Assembly: GCA_963735495.1 (NCBI GenBank)
Contig: CAVTLG010000003.1
Span: 1-64,000 of the forward strand
Direction of reading: 5' to 3'
Source: CAVTLG01 sp963735495
Lineage (GTDB): Bacteria > Chloroflexota > Ktedonobacteria > Ktedonobacterales > Ktedonobacteraceae
Length of the DNA stretch: 64,000 nt
Below, piece after piece: positions 53,536 through 62,496 of the stretch (positions are counted from its first letter, which is position 1; each line of letters begins with the position of its first letter). Position numbers and translations under genes: made by a program. The notes beneath the pieces are model-generated. The model did no database searches, was not told the origin of the DNA, and worked only from the letters and a program-made list of their open reading frames with translations.

Positions 53536-54252
53536 ATGCAGCAAGCCATTCGTCATCTGCTCATCGAGCTGTTCAGCCGGCACGGCTTACCGCTCAAGCT
53601 CAATGGGTATGAAGGAGACGAGTTCGAAGCAACAGACCATCCTGTCCTGGAAACGTCAGAAGAGCAATTCGAAGTGATCAAGGCAACGCCGTCCGGCGCA
53701 TTGCAGGAACGCGCCAGGGTCGCCATCACCTCCAGCCAGCCGCACCCCGGCCCAGACAGTTCATGGCGAGATCAGAGAAGCTGGACCAGCCGTGTTGAGT
53801 TCATGGTTGAGCAGGAAATCAGACGCTTGCTGCCCACAAGGTATAGGTATTTCGATACCGAGTGCATCTATGACGACCGTGACTACGCGGGACTGCTCCT
53901 GGCCCTGGCAAAACTGACCGACGGCGAATGGCAGCCACGAAACGTGGTCTCGCGGCTCTCGGAGGATCGAAAACGGGCCTTCCTCACGTGGGACGATCCG
54001 CTCTGGCCGACCAACGCGGGCTTTCGAGAAGTGATGTTTTATCAAACTGACGATTGGGTGAGCATAGATTTCGACAATGTCATCAAGAGCCAGGGCAAGT
54101 ATCTCCCTGGAACCTTCGTTTACCTGCCATCGGGAGATCAATGCAGCCGCGTCGTCTACTTGCCACATCATGCCGCGGCAGAATTGACTTCGCTGCTGAA
54201 CCATTTCGCCAGACTCTGCAGAGCGGCCACAGCAGAACCAGAAGGGATCTAG
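53536..54252 (+). CDS. Hypothetical protein (first of three-gene set with MazG)
   Basis: A 238-residue protein from an ATG with a strong AAGGAG site. Mixed alpha/beta, with RVEFMVEQEIRRLLPTRYRY, later DDWVSIDFDNVIKSQGKYLP and a C-terminal helix LTSLLNHFARLCRAATAE. No signal peptide or TM. Not recognised. The next gene starts 7 bases after its stop. Confidence 0.65.
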   Translation: MQQAIRHLLIELFSRHGLPLKLNGYEGDEFEATDHPVLETSEEQFEVIKATPSGALQERARVAITSSQPHPGPDSSWRDQRSWTSRVEFMVEQEIRRLLPTRYRYFDTECIYDDRDYAGLLLALAKLTDGEWQPRNVVSRLSEDRKRAFLTWDDPLWPTNAGFREVMFYQTDDWVSIDFDNVIKSQGKYLPGTFVYLPSGDQCSRVVYLPHHAAAELTSLLNHFARLCRAATAEPEGI

Positions 54253-54259
54253 CTTCTCC

Positions 54260-54874
54260 ATGGGGCTATGCAACTGGGATCTCTTTGTCCAGGCTGGTGT
54301 TCTGGAACGTCTTCAGAAGGCAGCCGGGGACGATTACCTCCAATGGCATTTCGATCACAGCAACCTGCCTGCTCCCTACACCAGCGACGCTTCCACGCCA
54401 TTTGAAGTCGAAAGCGAAGAAGGCATTTCGATCAACTGGAACGCCCTGCTTGACCAGAGGCTGGATCACCTGGAGCCGCCACCTCCCTCGCCTCCGGGCT
54501 ACGAACTCTCCTCCGAGGATCACCTCCCGGCATTGAATGCGGCGCTGGAGATGCTCCTGTGGATTGAGGAAGAGAGCAGTGCCACGGTCTTTGTGCCTTT
54601 TGCGCCTTCCGATCGCACCTACGCCTTCGATCTGCTGCACCCGGATGGCAAGACTTTCTGGGTGGTTATAACCACCAACCGCGTTCTTCTGGAGTGGCAG
54701 AGCCGATCAGCAGAGTACCGCCAGTATGCCCGGCAGCGGTTTGAGCAGATTCGTGATCCCAACGTGGGGCCGATCGATCGTGATTGGTTCGTCGCCGCCA
54801 TGGTCGATCTGGCCAGCCAGTCTGTGCGCTATGGCCTGCCCGTTTTGATTAGCCTGCCAGCATCGAGGAAGTGA
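54260..54874 (+). CDS. Hypothetical protein (second of three-gene set)
   Basis: A 204-residue protein starting MGLCNWDLFVQAGVLERLQK, then a proline-rich middle (DHLEPPPPSPPGYE) and a C-terminal alpha/beta part (FVPFAPSDRTYAFDLLHPDG, LLEWQSRSAEYRQYARQRF). Not recognised. Its stop overlaps the MazG start (GTG at 54871), so all three are one operon. Confidence 0.65.
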   Translation: MGLCNWDLFVQAGVLERLQKAAGDDYLQWHFDHSNLPAPYTSDASTPFEVESEEGISINWNALLDQRLDHLEPPPPSPPGYELSSEDHLPALNAALEMLLWIEEESSATVFVPFAPSDRTYAFDLLHPDGKTFWVVITTNRVLLEWQSRSAEYRQYARQRFEQIRDPNVGPIDRDWFVAAMVDLASQSVRYGLPVLISLPASRK

Positions 54875-55203
54875 GTATGAGCAGCATGGCCCATTTACCA
54901 GAGCAGCCGACGCTCAAAGATCTCCAGAGCTACATGCAAGAGGTCTGCGCGGAACGCGGTTGGACCCACGATACCTACGCGGAAAAATTCTTACTCTTCA
55001 CCGAAGAGGTCGGCGAGCTAGCCAAAGCCATCCGCCAGTCCCAGAGACTCTACGCGGAGCAGGCCAAACCCAGCTTCGCGCTCAGCGAAGAATTCGCGGA
55101 CGTGCTCAGTTACCTGCTCGACCTGGCAAACCTGTTTCAGGTCGACCTGGAGCAAGCTTTCCGCGAGAAAGAGCGGCTCAACCAGACACGAACATGGGAG
55201 TAG
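54871..55203 (+). CDS. MazG-type nucleotide pyrophosphohydrolase
   Basis: A 110-residue single-domain MazG protein: LKDLQSYMQEVCAERGW, the metal-binding EEVGELAKAIRQ, and EEFADVLSYLLDLANLF (E..D). Such enzymes cleave NTPs (house-cleaning or stress and phage-related nucleotide control). The start is GTG (54871) or ATG (54877). Last gene of its set; the convergent DUF5655 gene begins on the other strand 9 bases later. Confidence 0.88.
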   Translation: MSMSSMAHLPEQPTLKDLQSYMQEVCAERGWTHDTYAEKFLLFTEEVGELAKAIRQSQRLYAEQAKPSFALSEEFADVLSYLLDLANLFQVDLEQAFREKERLNQTRTWE

Positions 55204-55211
55204 ATATTTCT

Positions 55212-56126
55212 TTAACTTACCTCGTAGCTTTTGAGCAAGAACTCTTTAGCACGTTCTAAATCTGCATCAGTTTTCAGAGAAATCTCTAAGCTGCCCGTTC
55301 CATAGTGACCAATCTTGCGCACATCGCGAGTAAACCCATCTTCCAATTGAATGTCATCCGGGTTTACTTTGACAAAAAGCACAATGCGCCTGGACTGGGC
55401 ATGAACTTCTATGCAAGCAAAATTCTTGATGCGCCTGAAAGCAATATAGAACTTCAGCGTTTTCATCTGTACATCGTCACCGAGTGCTATCAAAAAAGCT
55501 TTAAGCGCCTCAAAACGATCCTGAACATCAGGCGCAGCTTGCGCTAATTGTTCCATAACAGTCTTTTCATTGGATCTTCCCTGATTTTTCGCGGGCGTAT
55601 CAGTAGGCGTTGCAATTGGTTGTGAGGTAACTGCACTTCCTAATTCAAGTAATAATAATTCAGTCCCATATCTCCTATAGCGAATTAATTCGATATCACG
55701 ATTGATCTGTTGTACTGCGTGCTCATCGTACTTTGTAAAATCGTTGGCGATACAAAGCAAGCGAGGAAATGTCCATTCTATTTTGTCAGCTTCTTTCTCC
55801 CCGAGCTTTTTGAGCACAAGCAGTTCAAACTCAGCCTTGTGATCCATCAGCCAGTCGAGGTAGAAGAGACCCTGGTTGATGACGTTTTCGTTCAGCGCAC
55901 GCTTGTATTCAATGATCACAGGTGAACCATTCTCATCGATGCCTAGTGTATCTATTCTTCCCCCATGTGTTTTCCCCGTGGAATATTCGGTTGCTAAGAA
56001 CTGTACTCCAAGCAAGGCATCTAGATTTTTCTCAATGAGGGTTTGTAGCGTTTTTTTCAATAGCAATGGAAGTACCTTGCAATTCCTGAAAGCTTCCATT
56101 GTGTATTTGGAATAACTTGATATCAC
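55212..56126 (-). CDS. PD-(D/E)XK nuclease-like protein with DUF5655
   Basis: A 304-residue protein. The N-terminal half has the restriction-nuclease fold: TLIEKNLDALLGVQFLATEY, then GGRIDTLGIDENGSPVIIEY-K, giving the D...EYK catalytic pattern. The C-terminal half (VMEQLAQAAPDVQDRFEALK, FYIAFRRIKNFACIEVHA, IGHYGTGSLEISLKTDADLE) matches DUF5655. Such proteins resemble NucS/DUF91-type DNA nucleases and occur in defence contexts. DNA damage or defence role is inferred. Confidence 0.82.
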   Translation of the reverse strand: MISSYSKYTMEAFRNCKVLPLLLKKTLQTLIEKNLDALLGVQFLATEYSTGKTHGGRIDTLGIDENGSPVIIEYKRALNENVINQGLFYLDWLMDHKAEFELLVLKKLGEKEADKIEWTFPRLLCIANDFTKYDEHAVQQINRDIELIRYRRYGTELLLLELGSAVTSQPIATPTDTPAKNQGRSNEKTVMEQLAQAAPDVQDRFEALKAFLIALGDDVQMKTLKFYIAFRRIKNFACIEVHAQSRRIVLFVKVNPDDIQLEDGFTRDVRKIGHYGTGSLEISLKTDADLERAKEFLLKSYEVS

Positions 56127-56190
56127 TCATTCTCTATATAACTCAAAATTTACTTAAAATCTCATTCTTCTCATTTACGGCCTCTTTCCA

Positions 56191-57822
56191 CTATGTATCT
56201 GGTTGCGCATCTTTCCAATCTTCCGGTATCTGAATTTTTGCTTCTATTCCTGCATTTTCTTTAAGCAAATACAGTAGATTGCTTCCACTCAGCAGTTCTA
56301 GTGGCTTGCCTTCGGCGAATTCAAACGAAGCTTTTCCATAGCCACTAGTCGTTACCAATATTCCTTTTGAAGCTCCTTCATTTTGCACAGTACCATAAAG
56401 ATCGCGTACTGCACTTACACCAACAGTATGCTTATAACGTTTGGCTTGGATAACCACTTTCCCACCAAAAATGGGACGCGTATCAAATGCCACACAGTCG
56501 ACTCCTCCATCACGCGATGCCTGCGTTTGCCGTGTTTCCAGGCCCATTTTTTGAAATAAGTTGGTGATGAGAGACTCGAATTCCGTAGGAGTAAGCTCCA
56601 TCAAGTTAGGACGTTGATCAAGTTCCGAAAGTACATCAACCTCTTCAACAAAACGAGCATCAACCATATTGAATTCCAGGACAGGCCGTACCGGAGCCAA
56701 TTCTACAGGGCTTTTAGAGACAGAAGCATTGAGGGTGATAAGACAAGTCTGTGGGTCCACCTGACTCAAATTCAGTTTCATGAAGACATCACGACTAGTA
56801 CGAATGGTAATAAGGCAGGTACGTATAGATCGTCCTGTTCCTTTATCAATACTGTCAACATAGCCATTGAAAACAATCATATCCAAATGCTTCGTACGAT
56901 CAGCACAGAATAGTTCATAGAGAGTACGTAGCGTAATCTGTGCAATGGTAGAAGAATACAGAGTTTTTCGTTGTGCCAGTGGCCGAGACGTCTCCGTAAC
57001 GCTATCTTTTGACTTTATATATTTATAGATACCAATTTCAGGGATGACCTCAAATGCAGGCAAGTCATACTCAACCACCAACTGTTTAGACTCAGGCACA
57101 TAGGCTAGTTTCGCTTGTTGCGGAAAACTGTCAGGATAAGCGCTTGAGGCAAGCACCATCGTAAAATACTCAACAACGGCCTGGGGAGAACCAGCGAGCC
57201 AATCACGCTGAAAGCTATCTATCTCAGCATGCTGCACGGCAACTCGCTGCTGCTCTTCTAATACTTGACGCTCAAATTGTGATCTCATTTCTGAAAGTGC
57301 CTGCTGGCGAGCAGCTTCACGGCTTACATGAATGGCCACATGAGACCTATACAGATCCTGTGCTCTCGCGACCTCTTGAGCATATTTTTCCTTCGCGCCT
57401 GGTAAGAGTTTCTGAAATCCAGTCAGTTCTGGTGGCTTATACATAGCTTGTGGCGGTGGTTCTGGTGTCGCCAGGGTTCCAGGGTTGAATATAGGCAAAT
57501 TAGGAGCTTGTTTCAGGGACTGAATATCAATGTAAGTATCTAAAGAAAGAGAGCGCACTAACAGGCTTTCCAGTAATTTTACCTGCTGCTCCAACTGCTC
57601 ATTCTGATAATTAACCTGAGCTATTCTTGACTCCACATAGAGTCTAGCCCGTTCTTTTTGATCAGCAGTTTTAGCTTGTTCATAAGCTTTTTTAGCCTTC
57701 TCAGCTTCCTTTGCAGCTTTCGACTGTAATTTATCCATCTCACGATAATGGGCAAGCCGCTTTTTTTCTGCATCACGTTGTGCCCGTGCAAGGGCATGTA
57801 CCAGTCCACTTCTCCGTGCCAT
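56191..57822 (-). CDS. Coiled-coil Mrr-type restriction endonuclease
   Basis: From the ATG at 57822 (AAGGAG 9 bases upstream), 543 residues. N-terminal coiled coil of about 95 residues (MDKLQSKAAKEAEKAKKAYE, later QNEQLEQQVKLLESLL), a second helical region, a central beta-rich domain, and a C-terminal Mrr catalytic domain: LTPTEFESLITNLFQKMGLE, ASRDGGVDCVAFDTRPI, VVIQAKRYKHTVGVSAVRDL, giving D...QAK. Mrr-type enzymes cut modified DNA. A coiled-coil attachment is unusual. No methyltransferase nearby. Intact. Confidence 0.85.
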   Translation of the reverse strand: MARRSGLVHALARAQRDAEKKRLAHYREMDKLQSKAAKEAEKAKKAYEQAKTADQKERARLYVESRIAQVNYQNEQLEQQVKLLESLLVRSLSLDTYIDIQSLKQAPNLPIFNPGTLATPEPPPQAMYKPPELTGFQKLLPGAKEKYAQEVARAQDLYRSHVAIHVSREAARQQALSEMRSQFERQVLEEQQRVAVQHAEIDSFQRDWLAGSPQAVVEYFTMVLASSAYPDSFPQQAKLAYVPESKQLVVEYDLPAFEVIPEIGIYKYIKSKDSVTETSRPLAQRKTLYSSTIAQITLRTLYELFCADRTKHLDMIVFNGYVDSIDKGTGRSIRTCLITIRTSRDVFMKLNLSQVDPQTCLITLNASVSKSPVELAPVRPVLEFNMVDARFVEEVDVLSELDQRPNLMELTPTEFESLITNLFQKMGLETRQTQASRDGGVDCVAFDTRPIFGGKVVIQAKRYKHTVGVSAVRDLYGTVQNEGASKGILVTTSGYGKASFEFAEGKPLELLSGSNLLYLLKENAGIEAKIQIPEDWKDAQPDT

Positions 57823-58006
57823 ACATTCTTTCTCCTTCATCCCTACGTAAAATAATGTGCAATTTTCTGTATGAGTACTATTGAAGTAATACTTATATTT
57901 AATAACTCAACTATGTAGTACCCAATATTAACAGAGAATAAACAGAAATGCAAGATCGATTTTTCGATATAACATAGACGATACGTACTAACAAGTACTT
58001 TATAGC

Positions 58007-58249
58007 CTATGCAACACAATCCTTACTCAAATTCTCAGTCTGCTCAATCAGCGTATTGACCGCCTCTTCCCGCTTCTCCTGCGGATAACCATGCTTCTTT
58101 AGCAGGCGTTTGATGATGACGCGTATGTTGGCGCGCGTACTCTCCTTGAGCGCCCAATCTATCGTTACGCTGCGACGCACTGCCACTATCAGCTCTTGCG
58201 CAATAACTTTGAGTTGTACATCACCCAAAACCTCTAGCGCGCTCTTATA
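58007..58249 (-). pseudogene. Type I restriction enzyme R subunit, C-terminal remnant
   Basis: About 80 codons: LGDVQLKVIAQELIVAVRRS, VTIDWALKESTRANIRVIIK, RLLKKHGYPQEKREEAVNTL. This is the extreme C-terminus (DUF3387 region) of HsdR. The rest of the 1,000-residue gene is missing. Homology starts at about 58249, overlapping the kwaB stop, so kwaB's end was joined straight to hsdR. No start with a ribosome site. Non-functional. Confidence 0.85.
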
Positions 58250-59243
58250 TTGGCCTTTTTCCCGTCACTTCGTAGTTCTGTTCAGTGAGCTTGGACCATA
58301 AGTAATCATCATCTAAAAGCTTAAGAATGATCCATCTCTGCTTTTTGTCATAGACAAGCATCTCTTTACCTTCCACTTCTACTATCTGTAATGGTAATTT
58401 ATTTTGTTCGATCACTTGTTTGATATGATCCATCGTGATTTTGCTCAGGTAAGGTTGGGTAGCAATATTCTTGAGTTTGCGCAATTTTAGGATATGTTTT
58501 TCACAATCCTGAGCAAAATCGTCAAAGTTTTGGATAGGTACCGTAGTCTTGATGGTGTTAAGCGCATCCTGAGCGACGGTACGTACCGTCTCGAAAAAAC
58601 GAAATATGTTTTGAAAGTTTTCTTTATTAAAGATAAACATGACGCCACTACGGCTCATACAGTCTATTTCTCGATCAAAAAGGAGCAGTGGTTGTGTCAC
58701 TTTGTCATAGCTTCCATCGTGCAGCCAGGCTGCAAAGATAGATGAGCGGTGCAGCCGTCGCATAGGGGTATAGACACGGAAGAAATACACGGGATCGCCC
58801 TCTGGAGGCTGAATTACGATGATGTAGAAATGCAGATCACCTATAAATTTCTCGTCTTTCTCAAAAATGTCCATACCAGCTAAAGACAAGAGCGGACTAA
58901 TTTGCTCCAATAGAATGTTATAAGCGGATAAATCAATCCGCTCAATCTCATATGCTTCTGGTTTACTAGTGGTAGCAAATTCGGGTAATAGTAAATCCTG
59001 TGCCTCCCACTCGCTTTTGTAGCGTTTGATTAGCTCTGCCACAATATTACTGAATTCAGCGGCTACCGTATCTGTGATCCTTAGTCGCTCGAAACGAGGA
59101 ACGGCTTCAGTCTTCGCGACTGAAGCCAAACATACTGTTATTGTACATTTCTTGATGTCAAGAGTCAGAACACTATCAAAAACATCCTGGTGGCTATGCG
59201 CCAAAACTGCTGACTCATTTTTAAGAGCTGTTATTTCACCCAC
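58245..59243 (-). CDS. kwaB: Kiwa defence protein KwaB (DUF4868)
   Basis: A 332-residue protein. N-terminal beta-rich part (LTLDIKKCTITVCLASVAKT), a middle with GDPVYFFRVYTPMRRL and LLLFDREIDCMSRSGVMFIF, helical core (FQNIFRFFETVRTVAQDALN), and the C-terminal DUF4868 signature IILKLLDDDYLWSKLTEQNY, EVTGK. In known Kiwa systems KwaB binds DNA and blocks phage replication and late transcription, together with membrane KwaA. Its ATG overlaps the kwaA end by 13 bases, so they are coupled. The TAA stop lies in the hsdR remnant. Confidence 0.88.
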   Translation of the reverse strand: MGEITALKNESAVLAHSHQDVFDSVLTLDIKKCTITVCLASVAKTEAVPRFERLRITDTVAAEFSNIVAELIKRYKSEWEAQDLLLPEFATTSKPEAYEIERIDLSAYNILLEQISPLLSLAGMDIFEKDEKFIGDLHFYIIVIQPPEGDPVYFFRVYTPMRRLHRSSIFAAWLHDGSYDKVTQPLLLFDREIDCMSRSGVMFIFNKENFQNIFRFFETVRTVAQDALNTIKTTVPIQNFDDFAQDCEKHILKLRKLKNIATQPYLSKITMDHIKQVIEQNKLPLQIVEVEGKEMLVYDKKQRWIILKLLDDDYLWSKLTEQNYEVTGKRPI

Positions 59244-59758
59244 GGAATCTTCTCCAAAAAGACATTTCTACCCATATCAACAATACGTACCGTCTCGCCT
59301 CGCTTAATGCGCCGACGTGTAATCAGAGAATATGACTCTGCCTCATTGTCTATAGTGATCTCATAGAGATGGTAACCAAGAATGCTAAACATAGGATTAA
59401 TGCTTATCATTTCTGAGTTAATATAGACAATGCCCAACACTATCATGAAAATTAGCAGTACGGCGATCTGTTGCCAGCCGTTTAACGGAAACGCCACAAA
59501 CGGGATAATATAGCTGGCAATATAGCCCATTACATCTCCATCGCGTATCTGCCGTCCAGTAATCTTCCCTTGAATTGCTGCCATGCCCGGGGCGATTTTG
59601 AAAAAGTATACATAGGTAAATATCAACCCAACAACTCCGATGACCAATGCGCTCCATGCCAACACTGGCTGCTGTGTCAAGAAAAGTATCCACATAATGA
59701 GCGCTAACGGAAAGTACGAGCTAATAAACAACATGCAGCGTACGAAAATGGTAGGCAT
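59231..59758 (-). CDS. kwaA: Kiwa defence protein KwaA (membrane sensor)
   Basis: A 175-residue protein with four TM helices (about residues 5-27, 32-53, 76-93 and 96-114) followed by a short cytoplasmic part with SINPMFSILGYHLYEITI and SYSLITRRRIKRGETVRI. The helices, the NPxxxxLGYxxY motif and the overlap with kwaB match KwaA, the inner-membrane sensor of Kiwa. The assignment relies strongly on the kwaB neighbour. First gene of the pair; the promoter should lie in the AT-rich sequence upstream. Confidence 0.82.
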   Translation of the reverse strand: MPTIFVRCMLFISSYFPLALIMWILFLTQQPVLAWSALVIGVVGLIFTYVYFFKIAPGMAAIQGKITGRQIRDGDVMGYIASYIIPFVAFPLNGWQQIAVLLIFMIVLGIVYINSEMISINPMFSILGYHLYEITIDNEAESYSLITRRRIKRGETVRIVDMGRNVFLEKIPWVK

Positions 59759-60422
59759 GTTTATATCCTTTCAGCTAGGGGGCAGTCTCTTTTTACTTCC
59801 AGACTGTTCTCTATTCCTATTCTTAATCTCTCCAGCAAAAGGAGTAATAAAAAGCCTCGAACCCACATTCCACGGCCTGGCATATGGCTCTTTCAGCATA
59901 TTATAAAGTATCAGTGGAGAAGATATCCTGTGTAGCTGTAGATTATACAGCAAAAGCAGTTTCACCCACAACTTTTATATTCAGCATTCATAGCCGTACA
60001 ATAATGGATGAGCAGAGATATTGTCAAGTGAAAAGTTTGTATCAAAGAAGAAAAAGGACAATAGGCCCGCCTCTGTCCTATCTCTATGGGATACTTGCTT
60101 CTATCAACCATATTAGCTATTGTTGTGACGTCTGCACAATAAAAGCGGGCATATAAATGCGGATGCAATCTTGCGATGTAACTGCATACAACGCGTAAGG
60201 GCCATTCATTCCAGCGAGGCTGAAATAGTTACGATTCTACTCAAGTGAGAAATTCTCTGAAGTCCTGAGCACCTCATACACTGATTGCGCCCACATGCGA
60301 ACACTATCGCAATAGTTGTCCGCGCCATCCGCTATCACATTTGCGGCATACCTACAGTGAGCACAAGAGACCGGCTCACTTTTTCCTGTTCTGGTGTCAC
60401 CTCTTGACTCTCCGACATGAGA
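59759..60422. other. AT-rich gene-free region upstream of Kiwa
   Basis: No supported gene over about 660 bases. Should contain the kwaAB promoter. The composition is lower in GC than the regions on either side. Confidence 0.5.
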
Positions 60423-60467
60423 GAGGCAAGAGGGCAAAAACACCGGCTGTTTTTGCTCTCTTGCCTC
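60423..60467 (-). terminator. Stem-loop terminator of the beta-helix gene
   Basis: GAGGCAAGAGGGCAAAAACA (60423-60442) pairs with 60448-60467 over 20 bases with one mismatch (G-U in RNA) and a 5-base loop, 58 bases past the stop of the minus-strand gene at 60525. Confidence 0.8.
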
Positions 60468-60524
60468 CGAGACTCCCTGTTGCATTCATGCAGGGAAGTG
60501 GTCATTACCGCAAAGGCGCAGATT

Positions 60525-61724
60525 CTAAAAGAGGCAACTGATATCGCTGGAGGGGATGGAGTGGTTACCACCCCCATTGTTGATGGAACCCCCACAGTTG
60601 TTAGGATGGTTGTTTATCAGAGTGCTGTTGCTGATAGTCATCACATCAGTAGACCCGTTATTGATGCCGCCACCATTGCCGGAGGTGGCCGTGTTATTGG
60701 CGATGAAGCTCCCGACGACGGTCACCATGCCACTAAACTCGTTGTCGATGCCGCCGCCATTGTTGCTGGCTGTGTCGTTGGCGATGAGGCTCTTGCTTAT
60801 GTTCAGCGTGCCACCGTTGAAGATGCCGCCACCGCCAAAGGTACTGTTGATGGAGGCTGTGTCGTTGGCGATAAGGCTCCTGGTAATGGTCACCGTGCCA
60901 CCGGCACCACTGAAGATGCCACCGCCTAGTCCTGTGATGGCTGTGTTATTAGTGATGCTGCTCTTGCTTATGTTCAGCGTGCCTCCGACCGTATTGAAGA
61001 TGCCTCCACCATTGCCGATGACCGTGTTGTTGGCGATGCTGCTCTTGCTTATGTTCTCCATACCATCATTGTTGAAGATGCCGCCGCCGAACCTGCCGAA
61101 AGCCGTGTTATTGGTAATGCTGCTCTCGGTGATGGTCACCGTGCCACCGGACTCGCTGAAGATGCCGCCGCCTAGGCCGCCGCTGTTGTCGACGACTTGG
61201 GCCGTGTTATTGATGATGCTGCTCTTGCTTATGTTCAGCGTGCCTCCATTGTTGTCGATGCCACCACCGTTGCCGGTGGTGGCCGTGTTGTTGACGAAGG
61301 TGCTGCTGCAGATGGTCACCGTGCCTCCATTATTGGCGAGGCCACCACCATTTGTCGAAGACCCCTTGGTAATGGTGAGAGTCTTGAGCGTGAAGGTGAC
61401 GCCGCTGTTCACGACGAAGACCTCTACACTGTTGTTGCCATCGAGGGTGACTTGCTGCCCGTCACCGTCCAGCGTGATGTTTGCGGCAATGGTCAGCGTC
61501 TTGGTGAGCAGAATATCTCCACTACAGCCAAAGACGATGGTTTCTCCGTTGGTCGCGGTGCTGATCGCCATTTGCAGTTGCGTCTCATCGCGACAATCGG
61601 CGATGACAACGTACCAACGCGCAGCGGCATGGACGAGGCTCTGCCGTGGGTTGACCAGCCCCAGCAGTCCGACGAGCAGGGCCAGGGCTAGCAACAAGAG
61701 CAAGTGGGTTCTTTTTCGTGTCAT
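60525..61724 (-). CDS. Secreted right-handed beta-helix protein
   Basis: From the ATG at 61724, 399 residues: a signal peptide (THLLLLLALALLVGLLGLV), then a start region CRDETQLQMAISTATNGETI (typical for polymorphic beta-helix proteins), then about ten repeats with N-NTA, GGGI and LNISKSSI motifs, each about 30 residues. The repeats are also similar at DNA level (CTTGCTTATGTTCAGCGTGCC recurs). It ends with a GGGNHSIPSSDISCLF tail without anchor. Probably a surface or extracellular adhesin-like protein. Copy number may vary. Confidence 0.82.
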   Translation of the reverse strand: MTRKRTHLLLLLALALLVGLLGLVNPRQSLVHAAARWYVVIADCRDETQLQMAISTATNGETIVFGCSGDILLTKTLTIAANITLDGDGQQVTLDGNNSVEVFVVNSGVTFTLKTLTITKGSSTNGGGLANNGGTVTICSSTFVNNTATTGNGGGIDNNGGTLNISKSSIINNTAQVVDNSGGLGGGIFSESGGTVTITESSITNNTAFGRFGGGIFNNDGMENISKSSIANNTVIGNGGGIFNTVGGTLNISKSSITNNTAITGLGGGIFSGAGGTVTITRSLIANDTASINSTFGGGGIFNGGTLNISKSLIANDTASNNGGGIDNEFSGMVTVVGSFIANNTATSGNGGGINNGSTDVMTISNSTLINNHPNNCGGSINNGGGNHSIPSSDISCLF

Positions 61725-61935
61725 GGTCAACGATCCTTTCTGTTCTTGTGGATAGCCCGCACCAGAGAGCGATCTCACCGAGACACAGGGCATACTTTTT
61801 CTGCCAGTGTCTCTCTTTCTCTTCCCAGCATACCTCTCCTGCTGAACACAGAGATGTCTATCCCACGATGGATCGTTTGTCAGAAAACACAGAACGCTTT
61901 GCCAGGGATCTGGCGCAATGCCCACAGCATACAAA

Positions 61936-62406
61936 CTAGAGCAGCGCAGGATCAGTACCCGCCTCTGCCACCTGTTTCAAGAAGCTGTTCCTGGTCAGCA
62001 ACAGCCCTTTCATGTAGCGCGTGAGCACCAACATCTCAGCCAACCGCCCCAGGATACCCAATGGAGCACGGAACGTAAACTGATCGATCATCAGCGTTCC
62101 AGACCCCTGAGCAACAAACTCATGAACATGGGTTATTTCCTGAAAGGCCCCCTGCACCATTTCATCGGTAAAACGGGATGGTCGTTCATAGGCCGTAATC
62201 TTTGAGGTCAGATGTTGCTTGATACCAAAATGCACCGCCTCCCAGGTCACAGTATCACCAAGTTTCATCATCCCCGAAGTCACACCCGCTACCGGGCGCT
62301 CATGTGTCTGCGCTACCGAGTGACGATGCAGGTCAATGCTCAGCGACAGATCGAAACAGCGCTCTATAGGAGCGTCGATAAACGTTTCTAAGCGAATGTC
62401 AGCCAT
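61936..62406 (-). CDS. SRPBCC-family protein
   Basis: A 156-residue helix-grip protein: RLETFIDAPIERCFDLSLSI at the start, LGDTVTWEAVHFGIKQHLTS, then EMVQGAFQEITHVHEFVAQG and the last long helix ILGRLAEMLVLTRYMKGLLL. START-like cavity proteins bind lipids or hydrophobic ligands; ligand unknown. Intact. Confidence 0.85.
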   Translation of the reverse strand: MADIRLETFIDAPIERCFDLSLSIDLHRHSVAQTHERPVAGVTSGMMKLGDTVTWEAVHFGIKQHLTSKITAYERPSRFTDEMVQGAFQEITHVHEFVAQGSGTLMIDQFTFRAPLGILGRLAEMLVLTRYMKGLLLTRNSFLKQVAEAGTDPALL

Positions 62407-62496
62407 ATCTTATCTCCTTACGCACATGAGGTAAAACAGTATAAGAGTTTCGCCCATAGACACGAACGTAAGAACTACTGAGTTTCGTTGATAAAC

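Noticed and set aside
55960..56126. Alternative Kiwa-like partner in the DUF5655 gene
   Set aside because: The protein has the D...EYK nuclease pattern and no DUF4868 signature.
60556..61755. 399-codon plus-strand frame rich in Pro, Leu and Met
   Set aside because: It is the antisense of the repetitive beta-helix gene; its PPP and LLM repeats arise from the complementary repeat DNA, with no ribosome site or domain.
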